A stretch of 47,340 bases of DNA from G020354085 sp964629975 (GCA_964629975.1 CAZVUN010000006.1:1-47340); one strand, 5' to 3'. Shown: positions 1 to 10,599, counted from the first letter of the stretch. The notes: generated by a model from the sequence alone, not told the origin. Numbers and translations: made by a program.

Positions 1-2176
1 CGATGTTGAGCGGGCAGTCGGCCTCGTGGTTGTTGCCGAGCTTGCCCCAGGCGTATTCGAGCGCCTGGTCCTCGGTGCGGAAGAAGCGCTGCGCACCGAG
101 CTTGTCGTACAGCCCGGTGCGCTGAAACGTGTCGAGTACCTGCTTCTTGAGGCCGGTGAACAACAGCGCGATGCCGGCCTTGTCGAGGCGCTCTGCGAGG
201 TGGGCGAGCATTTCCTCGCCGGTGGCATCGACCTGGTTGATGCCGTCACCCACCACAATGACATATTGCAGTTCGCCCTTGAGCGCGATGCGCTCCATGA
301 CCTTGTCTTCAAAGTACGACGTGTTGGCGAAGTACAATTGGCCGTCGAAGCGGATCATCGAGATTTCCTTGCACGTCTCGAGACCGAATGTCTCGGCGTC
401 GCGCAGCGTGCCGTCGGGATGGCGCGCGAGCACCGCCACGCGCGGCTGCATCGTTCGATACAGATAGAGAATGAGCGCAAGGCCTGCGCCGACGAGGATA
501 CCCTTGTCCAGATGCGGCGCGAGCGCGAGGGTGAGCACGAACGTCGTGACGGCGACAATGCCATCATGCGGGTGAGCCTGCCACGCGTGCACAATTGCCT
601 TGAAATTGATCAAGCCGAATACCGCCATCATGATGACGGCTGCGAGCGTGGCCTGCGGCAAGTGGTAGAGCAGCGGGGTGAGCCACAGCAGCGTGATGAC
701 CACGATCACGCTGGTGACGACGGAGGAAAAGCCGCTCACCGCGCCGGCATTGATGTTGACGGCAGAGCGCGAAAAGGAGCCGGAAGTGGGGTAGCTCTGA
801 AAAAAACTTCCCGTGATGTTGGCGATGCCTTGACCGATCAGCTCCTGGTTGGCGTCGAGTCGCTGCCGGGTCTTCGCCGCCATGGCCTTGGCGATCGAGA
901 TCGCCTCCATGAAGCCGATGAGCGAGATGGTGATGGCCGCCGAGAGGAGCTGAAACACGACTCCGAAATCGAACCGTGGCAGCCTAGGCGCGGGTAAACC
1001 CGCTGGAACCGCACCGACGACGTTGCCGCCGCCGTTCATCATGAATTGACCGTTGGCGTCCAGCGAGCGGATACGGTAGATGCGGCCGTCGTTGACGCTG
1101 CCGTCCGGGGCATGCCCCAGCAGGTAGTATCGCCCGGGCTGGTCGTTTTCGCCGGGCACGTACTCAAAGCGGATTCGCTTGATTTCCTGCTCGTCGGCAG
1201 CAGCGGATTTGACGCGCCGCTCACGGCGCAGCTTCAATGAGTCGAAGGCATGCTGTGCGGAGAGCGTTCGCGTGTCGTTCCAGCCATACTCGGCCGCGGC
1301 CTTGTCGAGCCGTTCCCTGGCGGCAACGATCTGCTGGTCGAGCTGCGGCATCTCGCGCTGAAGCTTGGCGCGGTCCTCGACCACCTCGCGCACGGCCGGG
1401 CTGTCGATTTCGGCGAGCACCGCAGACTGAACGTGTTCAAAGCCGATCGCGTAGGCGATCGTCGTGGTGACTGCCACGGCGATGAGTACGTTCGGAATGC
1501 GCGGGTTGAGCCGCCGGAGTCCCATGATGATCGCGAACGCCCCGACCGCCATGGCGAGTGTCGGCCAGTGGGTGTAGCTCACCGCCGCCTCAATGGTACT
1601 CCAGACCGTTTCGTAGTGATGGGCCGCCTTCTCCACGCGTACGCCGAAGATCTTGTCGAGCTGTGAAGTGGCAATGATGATGGCCGCCGCATTCGTGAAA
1701 CCGATCACGACCGGGTGCGACAGGAAGTTCACGAGCACGCCCAGGCGCAGTAGCCCGAGCCCCAGCTGGAAAAGTCCCACGAGAAGAGCCAACAGGATCG
1801 CGTAGGCGATGAAACCTTCGCTACCGGCGGCGGCGAGCGGCGCGAGCGCCGCGGCGGTGAGCAGCGAGACGACCGCAACCGGACCGGTCGCGAGCTGACG
1901 CGAGGAGCCGAAGACGGCCGCCACCATCGGCGGCAGGAACGCGGCGTACAGGCCGTAATAGGCCGGCAGCCCGGCGAGCTGAGCATAGGCCATCGACTGC
2001 GGCACGAGCACGAGAGCCACGGTCACGCCGGCGATGAGGTCGGCGCGCAGTACACGGGAATCGCGTAACTCACCGACCCAGGCAAGAGCCGGTAACAGAC
2101 GATGCAGGCGCGAGCGTGAGGACGTGAATCGGCCGGGATTGGCCGGTCGACTGGTGTCGGAATCTGTCGCGGGCAC
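1..2176 (-). CDS. SulP-family inorganic anion transporter with large soluble insert (3' end outside window)
   Basis: Inner-membrane carrier of the SulP family (sulfate, bicarbonate or similar anions). The frame is open from a GTG at 2176 to the left edge (about 725 codons), so the C-terminus is missing. The N-terminal part has the SulP signature, with a PQSMAYAQLAGLP stretch and GSSRQLATGP. Later come LDANQELIGQGIAN and a STAS domain with QVDATGEEML, where Thr takes the place of the usual phosphorylatable Ser. Residues about 246-400 (roughly 975-1440) are a hydrophilic, charged, coiled-coil-like segment inserted between two membrane blocks. The neighbouring SulP carrier has only about 30 residues there. 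The substrate cannot be told from sequence. It may be co-transcribed with the TauE-Usp gene 46 bases upstream. Confidence 0.9.
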   Translation of the reverse strand, partial: MPATDSDTSRPANPGRFTSSRSRLHRLLPALAWVGELRDSRVLRADLIAGVTVALVLVPQSMAYAQLAGLPAYYGLYAAFLPPMVAAVFGSSRQLATGPVAVVSLLTAAALAPLAAAGSEGFIAYAILLALLVGLFQLGLGLLRLGVLVNFLSHPVVIGFTNAAAIIIATSQLDKIFGVRVEKAAHHYETVWSTIEAAVSYTHWPTLAMAVGAFAIIMGLRRLNPRIPNVLIAVAVTTTIAYAIGFEHVQSAVLAEIDSPAVREVVEDRAKLQREMPQLDQQIVAARERLDKAAAEYGWNDTRTLSAQHAFDSLKLRRERRVKSAAADEQEIKRIRFEYVPGENDQPGRYYLLGHAPDGSVNDGRIYRIRSLDANGQFMMNGGGNVVGAVPAGLPAPRLPRFDFGVVFQLLSAAITISLIGFMEAISIAKAMAAKTRQRLDANQELIGQGIANITGSFFQSYPTSGSFSRSAVNINAGAVSGFSSVVTSVIVVITLLWLTPLLYHLPQATLAAVIMMAVFGLINFKAIVHAWQAHPHDGIVAVTTFVLTLALAPHLDKGILVGAGLALILYLYRTMQPRVAVLARHPDGTLRDAETFGLETCKEISMIRFDGQLYFANTSYFEDKVMERIALKGELQYVIVVGDGINQVDATGEEMLAHLAERLDKAGIALLFTGLKKQVLDTFQRTGLYDKLGAQRFFRTEDQALEYAWGKLGNNHEADCPLNI

Positions 2177-2222
2177 AGGCGGATGATATTCCAGAACCGG
2201 CTGGAGAATCACCTGCCTCGCG

Positions 2223-4172
2223 CTACGTCGCCTTCACGACGAGCACCGCGCAGGACGTCTGGTCGAGAACGCGTTCGGCCGTACTGCCGAGCAGGATGCG
2301 CTCGAGCCCGGTGCGGCCGTGGCTGCCGAGCACGATCAGGTCGGCTTTGCTCGCGAGCGCCGTCTGGACGATGACCTCGTCGGCGCGTACGCCCTCGGGT
2401 ATCTCACCTTTTACGCGAATGCCATCCTGCCTCAGGTAGGATACCGTGCGGTTGACGGCCAGCGTTGCTTCGCGCCGTCGTTCCATGCTGTGTTGAGGCA
2501 GTGTCGCGGATACCACGGTCAGAGGCGTGTCGCAAAGTTTCGCAAGACTGCCGGCCACGACAGCGGCCGCATCGCTGTAGCGCGATCCATCCGAGGCGAG
2601 GACGAAGTGCCGGCCCTCGAGCACGGCGGCGCGTGGAACGACTAGCACGCTGCACGGGGCGTGTCCGATGATGCGCACGGTGGCGTCGCCGACGACAAAG
2701 CGCGCCATACCGCGGCGCCCGCGCCGCCCGGTAATGATCAGGTCGGCCTCGAGTCGCTCGGCCTCGGCGACGATCTCCTGAAACGGCTGGCTTGCCTGGA
2801 CTACGTGTGTCTCGCAGGCAATGCCGGCGGCGCCGGCCCGCGCCTTGATCTCGGCGAGATGCGCCTGGGCGGCGTCGAGCTCCTGCTTGAGCAGTTGCTC
2901 GCCGATCGTTTCCTGCTCGGCGCCGGTTGCGACCACCGAGATCACGTGCAGGCGTGCCCCGCAGCGCTGTGCCATGCGAATGGCCGCGCGCACCGCCCCG
3001 GCGCTGAACTCGGAGCCGTCGCTCGCGACCAGGAATTTCTCGAAGCGCCCGAGGGGCGAAAGCTGCCGATGACTGGGCACCGCGACGACCGGCGAGGTGA
3101 CCGCGGGGGCGGCCGCGGCGAGCAGCTCGGCGCGCCGTTGTTCGAGCAGGCCAGTGCGCAGTGCATGGAGCACGATGCCGGCGCCGACGACCAGCGCGCA
3201 CATCAAGACGAAGAAGCTTGCGCCCGAGAGCACGGTCACGCTGATGGGGCGCAACGGCTCGATGACCTCAAGCTCGGCCAGGTATACCGGGATCATCAGC
3301 GCGCGTGACACCAATACCAGGATCATGATCGTGCCCATCACGACCTTGATCATGTGCGGCTTGACGTAGGTGGTGCCGATGGCTCCGAGCTGAATGCCGA
3401 ACAGCGAGCCGGCCAGGATCACCATCGCCAGCCGGATATCGACCAGTCCGCTCCAGGCATACTTGATGGTTCCGCCCAGTCCCATGACGAAGGCCACCAC
3501 CAGTTCGCTGGCCGACGCCATGATCGACGGAACGCCCAGCAGGTAGTGCATGCCCGGCACGCCGATGAAGCCGCCGACCGCGATGGTGGCGGCCAGCATG
3601 CCGGTCGCGAAACCAAGCGGTATGGTGAACAACACGGACACGCGCGCGTTCAGGCTGCGGAAGTACACCATCGTCCCCGGTATCTCGACCGACTGCACCC
3701 AGCGGGCGAGGCGGCTGATGCGCTCCTCGGCCGCGGCGGCCCCGGCACGTTGTGCCTTGATGGCATCGCGCAGCACGTAACCGCCGACGATGGCCAGGAC
3801 CACGACAAAGGCAACGCTGACGTACAGGTTCGAACCGCTGTTTCCAAACGCCTGCCTGATCGACTCCTGCACGTGCGCGCCGTACAGCACACCTGCCTCG
3901 GCGGATGCACCGATGACGATGCCGAGCTTGACGTCGACCTGTCCGTAGCGGGCACGCTTGATGGCGCCCACCAGGGCCTTGGGAAACTTGTGGCAGATGT
4001 TGCTCGCCACCGCCACGACGCCAGGCACGCCCATGCTCATCATGGCCGGCGTCAGGACAAACGCCCCGCCCGAGCCGATGAAGCCGCTCACCAGGCCGCC
4101 GATGAAGCCGACGAGCAGCAGGTAGGCGATGTACAGGGCATCGAGATGGAGGAAGTGATGCGCGAGGTCCAC
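2223..4172 (-). CDS. TauE/SafE-type permease fused to two UspA domains
   Basis: Predicted membrane exporter of the TauE/SafE (DUF81) family, whose members move sulfite, sulfonates or other anions. The N-terminal 350 residues hold several hydrophobic segments and the glycine-rich GSGGAFVLTPA motif. They are followed by two universal-stress domains at about residues 380-520 and 522-649. Both keep the nucleotide-binding pattern G-x2-G-x9-G-S/T (GRRGRRGMARFVVGDAT and GSHGRTGLERILLGS), so ATP/ADP binding in the cytoplasm is likely. I start it at GTG 4172 because an upstream TTG at 4274 would lie deep in the preceding gene. No clear ribosome-binding site is visible. The Usp tandem probably gates the permease according to energy state (inference). 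Confidence 0.85.
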   Translation of the reverse strand: MDLAHHFLHLDALYIAYLLLVGFIGGLVSGFIGSGGAFVLTPAMMSMGVPGVVAVASNICHKFPKALVGAIKRARYGQVDVKLGIVIGASAEAGVLYGAHVQESIRQAFGNSGSNLYVSVAFVVVLAIVGGYVLRDAIKAQRAGAAAAEERISRLARWVQSVEIPGTMVYFRSLNARVSVLFTIPLGFATGMLAATIAVGGFIGVPGMHYLLGVPSIMASASELVVAFVMGLGGTIKYAWSGLVDIRLAMVILAGSLFGIQLGAIGTTYVKPHMIKVVMGTIMILVLVSRALMIPVYLAELEVIEPLRPISVTVLSGASFFVLMCALVVGAGIVLHALRTGLLEQRRAELLAAAAPAVTSPVVAVPSHRQLSPLGRFEKFLVASDGSEFSAGAVRAAIRMAQRCGARLHVISVVATGAEQETIGEQLLKQELDAAQAHLAEIKARAGAAGIACETHVVQASQPFQEIVAEAERLEADLIITGRRGRRGMARFVVGDATVRIIGHAPCSVLVVPRAAVLEGRHFVLASDGSRYSDAAAVVAGSLAKLCDTPLTVVSATLPQHSMERRREATLAVNRTVSYLRQDGIRVKGEIPEGVRADEVIVQTALASKADLIVLGSHGRTGLERILLGSTAERVLDQTSCAVLVVKAT

Positions 4173-4194
4173 GGCCGGGTCTGTCGCGGAATGG

Positions 4195-4431
4195 TTATTT
4201 CTTCGCCTTGATGCCGAGGATCTCCCAGAAGTGCCCGGTGAAGGCACCGTGCACATACGAGAAGGCAAAGGCAATCAGGATCGGGACGATGAAGTACCAG
4301 TCCCCATGCGCCGCAAGCTCCATCACCTTGTCCTCGAACAGGTAGAGCATGGCGTAGAGTGCCGCGCTGGTCAGGCCGAAGCCCACGGTCTTGGTGAGCT
4401 GGCGGCCGGCGTGGGCGATCTTTTGCGGCAT
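4195..4431 (-). CDS. small membrane protein upstream of the TauE-Usp permease
   Basis: A 78-residue protein of unknown function. It has two hydrophobic segments, GFGLTSAALYAMLYLF and YFIVPILIAFAFSYVHG, separated by a short charged loop, and a basic C-terminus (IKAKK). ATG 4431 is preferred because a GGGAGG sequence lies about 9 bases upstream. A GTG at 4440 directly abuts that sequence and is too close. The stop is 22 bases before the likely start of the TauE-Usp gene, so the two are probably co-transcribed, and this protein may be an accessory subunit of the permease (inference). Confidence 0.75.
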   Translation of the reverse strand: MPQKIAHAGRQLTKTVGFGLTSAALYAMLYLFEDKVMELAAHGDWYFIVPILIAFAFSYVHGAFTGHFWEILGIKAKK

Positions 4432-4518
4432 CGGTGACACCTCCCGGGTTGTTCTTGTCTTGCTGCCCGGCGGCGACGCTGTGGTGTCGCTTGCATGGGC
4501 CGGCAGCGTCGCGGCGCC

Positions 4519-4524
4519 TTTATA
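4519..4524 (-). promoter_or_regulatory. possible -10 element (TATAAA) for the small membrane protein / TauE-Usp / SulP group
   Basis: On the minus strand TATAAA lies about 90 bases upstream of ATG 4431, in the gap after the second SulP gene. No good -35 hexamer is found at 16-18 bases, so this is a weak prediction. Confidence 0.3.
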
Positions 4525-4580
4525 ACGCGGTCAGGTACAGCCGCACGGTGACCTCGGCGCGCATGGTCGACTCCGCCCCC

Positions 4581-6422
4581 TCACTCGGGCCGGTCAGGCG
4601 TCATGGCCGGGTCCGCCCCGGTGCCACGCCCGCGAGCCGCGTGCGGCACGCGGGCGCATTCGAGGAAGATGCGCTTGTCGCAGCGCGCGCAGATGTCGTG
4701 ATCCAGGCGGCGGAATATGTTCTCGATGGCATCGGCCTTGGTGAGAAAGATGTTCTCTGGACCGATGAGGTCGTGGAATCCGCCACGGCGCAGCGTGGTG
4801 CAGGCCTCCTCCTTGATCTTCACCAGGTACAGGCCGCCGCCGCGCGCCTTGCGGCTGCGCGCCTCGGCAGCGAGCATCTCGGCGCCGGACAGGTCCACGA
4901 AGTTGATGCCGTTGCCGATCATCAGCAGGTGTTTCTGTTCCGGGTAGTTCTGGCTCAGGCTGTGCAGCTGCTCCTGGACGTAGTCGACGGCACCGAAGTA
5001 GAGCGAGCCGTCGAGCCGCACGATCTTCAGCTGCGGGCACTCCGGCAGCTTCGGATCGGTCACGAAGTGGCGGTTCGGGGTGGCCGGATCCGGGACGCGC
5101 GTCACGATCTTGGGTTGGGAGGTGCGCATCAGGTAAATGATGAGCGACAGCATCACGCCGACGTAGATCGCGAACTCGAGCTCGACGAACAGGGTGGCAA
5201 AGAACGTCGTGGTGAGCACGGCGGTTTCGCGCTTGCTGGTGCGCAGAATGATCGCGATGTGGTGAAAGTCGATGAGCCGCCAGGCGACCACCAGCAGGAT
5301 CGCCGCCATGGCCGGTATCGGCAGGTAGGCGGCGAGCGGGGCGACGAGCAGCACGATGAGCGCGAGCGCCACTGCCGCAAACACCGCCGACAGCGGCGTG
5401 ACGGCACCCGCCGCGTAGTTCAGGCCGCTGCGGGTGAACGAACCCGAGGACGCGTAGCTCGAGAAGAAGCTGCCCACGATATTGGCCAGCCCCTGACCGA
5501 TGAACTCCTGACTGCCGTCGATGCGCTGGCCGGAGCGCGAACCGACCGAGCGCGCGATCGCCACGGCCTCGACCAGGGCCAGCATCGCGACCGCGAGCGC
5601 GGCCGAGCCGAGCTGCTTGATCGCGGCCAAGTGCAGGTCCGGCAGGGACAGCGGCGGCAGGTGGGCGGGTAGCTTGCCGACCAGCGGGATGTGGTGGGCA
5701 TTGGCACCGGCAAGGAACGCGAACACCCCGCCCGCGACCATGGCGATCAGCATGTTCGGCCAGCGCGGGCGCACACGCATGAGCACGAGCAGCACGACGA
5801 GCGTCAGCGCGGCGACCAGCAGCACATAGAAATTGGTCTGGCCGATCAGCTGGAACAGGTTCTGCCAGGTATGCAAGAACGACTCACCGCCCGGGATGTT
5901 GAGCCCGAAAAAGTGCTTGAGCTGGCTGGTTGCGATCAGTACTGCCGCCCCGGCGGTGAAGCCGATGACCACCGAGTGCGAGATGAAATTGACCACCGCG
6001 CCCATGCGGGCGAGCCCCAGTACCAGCTGATACACCCCGGCCAGGAACGTGAGCGTGAGCGCGAGGCTGACGAATTTGGCGCTGCCGGGTTCGGCAAACT
6101 TGGACACGGCGGCGAACACCACGATCGATATAGCCGTGGTCGGGCCGGAGATCAGATGGCGCGAGGAGCCAAACAGGCCGGCAATGATCGCCGGTACCAT
6201 GGCGGTGTACAGGCCGTAGACCGGCGGCAGGCCCGCGATCATGGCGAACGCCACGCCTTGCGGCAGCACCACGATCGCGCCTGTCAGGCCGGCGATCAGA
6301 TCGGCCTTGAGCGTATCGCGCGTGACCAGCGGCCACCAGCGCAGGAAGGGGAAGATGCGCGGCCACAGCGTACTGCACTGGGGTGCGGCGAGCGCCTGAT
6401 CGATGGTCTTGCTTGTGCTCAA
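4581..6422 (-). CDS. SulP-family anion transporter with STAS domain
   Basis: A 613-residue carrier of normal SulP length. The membrane core covers residues about 20-430, with PQGVAFAMIAGLP, GSSRHLISGPTTA and RIDGSQEFIGQGLAN. The cytoplasmic STAS domain follows at about 460-590 and carries FVDLSGAEML with the expected Ser. The tail adds a small cysteine cluster (CARCDKRIFLEC) not usual for the family. The start is TTG 6422, with no better in-frame start upstream. The transported anion (sulfate, bicarbonate or other) is not decided by sequence. Its role next to a TauE permease and another SulP carrier points to sulfur-oxyanion or inorganic-carbon handling. Confidence 0.9.
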   Translation of the reverse strand: MSTSKTIDQALAAPQCSTLWPRIFPFLRWWPLVTRDTLKADLIAGLTGAIVVLPQGVAFAMIAGLPPVYGLYTAMVPAIIAGLFGSSRHLISGPTTAISIVVFAAVSKFAEPGSAKFVSLALTLTFLAGVYQLVLGLARMGAVVNFISHSVVIGFTAGAAVLIATSQLKHFFGLNIPGGESFLHTWQNLFQLIGQTNFYVLLVAALTLVVLLVLMRVRPRWPNMLIAMVAGGVFAFLAGANAHHIPLVGKLPAHLPPLSLPDLHLAAIKQLGSAALAVAMLALVEAVAIARSVGSRSGQRIDGSQEFIGQGLANIVGSFFSSYASSGSFTRSGLNYAAGAVTPLSAVFAAVALALIVLLVAPLAAYLPIPAMAAILLVVAWRLIDFHHIAIILRTSKRETAVLTTTFFATLFVELEFAIYVGVMLSLIIYLMRTSQPKIVTRVPDPATPNRHFVTDPKLPECPQLKIVRLDGSLYFGAVDYVQEQLHSLSQNYPEQKHLLMIGNGINFVDLSGAEMLAAEARSRKARGGGLYLVKIKEEACTTLRRGGFHDLIGPENIFLTKADAIENIFRRLDHDICARCDKRIFLECARVPHAARGRGTGADPAMTPDRPE

Positions 6423-6479
6423 CGTTGAAGATCGGTCCGTGAACGCCGCGCCGCGTGCCGGCGCTGCATTACTGACACC

Positions 6480-6485
6480 ATTATA
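6480..6485 (-). promoter_or_regulatory. -10 element (TATAAT) upstream of the SulP-STAS gene
   Basis: A perfect minus-strand TATAAT lies about 58 bases upstream of TTG 6422, in the 84-base gap behind the ypjD-like gene. The -35 region is poor. Confidence 0.4.
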
Positions 6486-6506
6486 TGCCTGCAGCCGCGC
6501 CGGCGA

Positions 6507-7331
6507 CTAGGCGGCGCGACCGAGCAGGATCTCGAGCACGAACTTGGACCCGAAATAGCCGAGCAGCAACAGCGTGAACCCGGCAAGCGTCAGGCGCACG
6601 GCGGTCTGGCCGCGCCAGCCGTACAGGCGCCGGCCGGCGAGCAGCACGCCGAACACCGCCCAGCCGATGGCCGACAGCAGAATATGGTGGGTCAGCTTGA
6701 ACGGTTTGCCGAATACCTGATCCGAGAAGAACACGCCGCTCACGAGCGTCGCGCTGAGCAGCACGAAGCCGACGGCAAGCATCTGGAACATGAGGTGTTC
6801 CATGGTCTGCAGCGGCGGCAGCGCGCGCAGCAGGCCGCCCACCTGGCGGCGGTGCAGCATGCGCTCCTGGTAGAGCAACAGCAGGCTCTGGACCGCGGCG
6901 ATGCACAGCAGGCTGTAGGCGAGGATCGAGTTGACGATGTGCAGGCGCGCGAGCGCGCCGTAGCTCGTCTCGCGCATCATGGCCTGGCCGGGCCACAGCC
7001 ATTCGATGAGCAGGGTGAGGCCCGCGATCGGGAGGATCACGACCCCCAGGTTCTCGATCGGCTTGGTCACGGCCGCGATCAGGAACAACACCGCCACTGC
7101 CCAGGCAACCAGCGAGAACATCCCGGTAAGGGCGAGATTCAGGCCGGAACCGAGCCTGAGCTCGGCATACAGCACCACCGCGTGCAGCAGCGCCGCCGTC
7201 AGCCCGCAGGTCAGGATGGCCGCCCGCACGCGACCGGTGGCGCTCACCCCGCGCCGCAGGTGTTGCACCAGCCACACAGCCGCGGCCAGATACAGGCCGA
7301 GGGCGAGGAAAATGAGCGGCAGATTGGCCAT
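6507..7331 (-). CDS. ypjD: YpjD-like cytochrome c assembly-family membrane protein
   Basis: A 274-residue polytopic inner-membrane protein of the CcsA/CcmC-like cytochrome c assembly family. It begins with a clear membrane segment (PLIFLALGLYLAAAVWLV). The conserved block with histidines sits in LARLHIVNSILAYSLL and FKLTHHILLSAIGWAVF. ATG 7331 gives the family length and puts the hydrophobic segment at the N-terminus. Longer frames upstream are arginine- and serine-rich shadow sequence. In E. coli and many relatives ypjD sits beside ffh, and ffh is two genes away here. A role in haem handling is assumed from the family and not proven. Confidence 0.85.
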   Translation of the reverse strand: MANLPLIFLALGLYLAAAVWLVQHLRRGVSATGRVRAAILTCGLTAALLHAVVLYAELRLGSGLNLALTGMFSLVAWAVAVLFLIAAVTKPIENLGVVILPIAGLTLLIEWLWPGQAMMRETSYGALARLHIVNSILAYSLLCIAAVQSLLLLYQERMLHRRQVGGLLRALPPLQTMEHLMFQMLAVGFVLLSATLVSGVFFSDQVFGKPFKLTHHILLSAIGWAVFGVLLAGRRLYGWRGQTAVRLTLAGFTLLLLGYFGSKFVLEILLGRAA

Positions 7332-7425
7332 AATGGGTGAAAGACGGGCGCCGCGCATCATGGCACAGGCGCTCGCCGCTTTGAAGGGCGCGCGGCGCCC
7401 GCGCGTACGGAGAGGATCGAAACCG

Positions 7426-8190
7426 ATGAAGCTCACGGTGCTCGGCTGCAGCGGTGGCATTGCGCGCGACGCGCGCACCACCGCCTTGCTGCTCGATGAC
7501 GATATCCTGATCGACGCCGGTACCGGGCTGGGCGATCTCACGCTCGATGCCCTGCGGCGCATCGATCATGTGTTCGTCACCCACTCGCATCTCGATCACC
7601 TGGCGGCGCTGCCCTTGTTGCTCGACACCGTGGGCGCTGATCGCGCCGAACCCGTGACCGTGTATGCGCAGGAGGCGACCCTTGAGGCGCTGCGTCATCA
7701 CGTGTTCAACAACGTCATCTGGCCGGACTTCAGCTGCATCCCGACACCGCAGCGCCCGTTCCTGCGCTATCGGCGCCTGGCGCTCGGCGAGGAGCGCCAG
7801 CTCGGTGCGCGGCGCCTGCGCAGTATTCCGGTGAGCCACGTGGTGCCGGCCGTGGGCTACCTGGTGAGCGCGCCCGGCGGGAGCCTCGCCTTCAGTGGCG
7901 ACACCACGGTAACGGAGGAATTCTGGCGCGTGCTCAATGCCTGTGCCGATCTGCAACACGTGATCATCGAGACCAGCTTCCTCGATGAAGAGGTCGAGCT
8001 CGCGCGTCTGTCGGCACACCTGTGCCCGTCGCTGCTCGCCGCCGAGCTCGGCAAGCTGAAACCGGGACCGCAGGTCTACATCACGCACCTGATGCCCGGG
8101 CACGAGGCCGCCACGATGCAGGAGATCGCGCGTCACCTGCCGGGCAGGCCGCCGCGGCCGCTCGTGCGCGGTCAGGTGATCGAGCTGTAA
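7426..8190 (+). CDS. metallo-beta-lactamase-fold hydrolase, class II cyclic-nucleotide phosphodiesterase-like
   Basis: A 254-residue protein with the zinc motif HSHLDH at residues 53-58 and a later SGDT motif. The opening MKLTVLGCSGG and the HSHLDH spacing resemble 3',5'-cyclic-nucleotide phosphodiesterases of the PDE1/class II type, and the wider MBL family also fits. ATG 7426 has a GGAGAGG ribosome-binding site 11 bases before it. It is read divergently from ypjD. A substrate cannot be assigned from sequence, so cAMP hydrolysis is a suggestion only. Confidence 0.75.
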   Translation: MKLTVLGCSGGIARDARTTALLLDDDILIDAGTGLGDLTLDALRRIDHVFVTHSHLDHLAALPLLLDTVGADRAEPVTVYAQEATLEALRHHVFNNVIWPDFSCIPTPQRPFLRYRRLALGEERQLGARRLRSIPVSHVVPAVGYLVSAPGGSLAFSGDTTVTEEFWRVLNACADLQHVIIETSFLDEEVELARLSAHLCPSLLAAELGKLKPGPQVYITHLMPGHEAATMQEIARHLPGRPPRPLVRGQVIEL

Positions 8191-8204
8191 CGGGGCGGCG
8201 TGGC

Positions 8205-8609
8205 GTGGCGCTCCACTGGAAACTGCCCGCGCTCGCCGTGCTGATCGCCGCCGCCGGCGCGGGGGCCTGGATGGAATACCGGCGTGTCGCGCAGCCGGTG
8301 CTGCGCACGAGCGTGGGCAACCCGATCTATACGATTGCCGATCGGTCTCTCGGCGAGACCTTGGCGGCCGGGCGCCCGGCGGTCAAGCTCGGACCGATGT
8401 TCTATGGTCTGTACCCGGGCGGGTTTGCGTTTCGTACCCCGGAGGAGGCGCGCGCCTATCTGGAGCAACGCAAGCTCGATCCGATGCGCTGGCGGGTGTA
8501 CGAGCTGGCCGGCGACTTCGCCACGGATGTGCGCGCCGGCGGCCGGCGCGCACATCTGGCGACCTCGCTGCTGGCCGTGCGCGAAGTGCCGCCCGCCCGT
8601 GAACCCTGA
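8205..8609 (+). CDS. hypothetical membrane-anchored protein
   Basis: A 134-residue protein I do not recognise. From GTG 8205 it begins with LHWKLPALAVLIAAAGAGAW, a single N-terminal membrane anchor or uncleaved signal. A soluble domain follows with YPGGFAFRTPEEARAYLE and RVYELAGDF. It starts 14 bases after the MBL gene and ends 39 bases before ffh, so it is probably co-transcribed with one of them. The soluble part should face the periplasm (inference). Confidence 0.6.
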   Translation: MALHWKLPALAVLIAAAGAGAWMEYRRVAQPVLRTSVGNPIYTIADRSLGETLAAGRPAVKLGPMFYGLYPGGFAFRTPEEARAYLEQRKLDPMRWRVYELAGDFATDVRAGGRRAHLATSLLAVREVPPAREP

Positions 8610-8648
8610 GATGCGCCGCGCCGCCCGCGCGCGCGAGGACAAGACCGC

Positions 8649-10004
<1,356 letters not shown>

Positions 10005-10110
10005 TGCCAGTTCCTTGACGAGTGCCGCACCGGGTGGCCGTGGAAAAAAGCTTTTGCAGGCGCGCGATTCTTTGGGCAATAATGGCTTTGCGAGAGAGGG
10101 AGGGGTTGTT

Positions 10111-10599
10111 ATGGCGCAGAACTCACAGACCAGCAAGGCGAACAAGGGCAGCGGCGCGCAGGAGCGCCGCGCCACGAGCCAAAGCATGGTCGCGAAGCTG
10201 GTCGAAGAGCGCACTGAGATGCTGACGCTGTTCTGCCGCCTCGCCGGCGTCGAAGGCTTCCCGGACAGCCGCCAGCACAAGCCGTCGCAGGAACTGCTGC
10301 AGGAGTTCTGCCAGGTGCTGGTGGACTACATCGCGGCCGGCCACTTTTCGCTGTACGAGCGTATCGTCAACGGCACCGAGCGGCGGCGCGAGATCGCCGC
10401 GCTCGCACAGAGTCTCTATCCGCGCATCGCCGACACCACGCAGACGGCGCTCGACTTCAACGACAAATACGACTCGGGCGAGCTGTTCGAGATCGGCCCG
10501 GCGTTTCACACCGAGCTGTCGCGCCTCGGCGAGGAGCTCGCCAGCCGCATCGAGTACGAAGACAAGATCATCAACGCGCTGCTCGCGCCGCGCGCCTGA
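10111..10599 (+). CDS. rsd: Rsd/AlgQ family anti-sigma-70 regulator
   Basis: A 162-residue all-helical protein of the Rsd/AlgQ family. Members bind region 4 of the housekeeping sigma factor and shift RNA polymerase toward alternative sigmas. Family-like sequence includes ERTEMLTLFCRLAGVEGF, LLQEFCQVLVDYIAAGHFSL and LFEIGPAFHTELSRLGEEL. ATG 10111 is preceded by a strong GGGAGGGG. The upstream in-frame extension from 10015 lacks support. It lies 106 bases after ffh and converges with the secreted CARDB-like gene across a GC-rich 145-base gap in which I see no clear terminator. Confidence 0.85.
   Translation: MAQNSQTSKANKGSGAQERRATSQSMVAKLVEERTEMLTLFCRLAGVEGFPDSRQHKPSQELLQEFCQVLVDYIAAGHFSLYERIVNGTERRREIAALAQSLYPRIADTTQTALDFNDKYDSGELFEIGPAFHTELSRLGEELASRIEYEDKIINALLAPRA

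Noticed and set aside
4172..4274. TTG 4274 as the start of the TauE-Usp gene
   Set aside because: It would add 34 non-family residues overlapping the small membrane protein gene. GTG 4172 fits the family start better.
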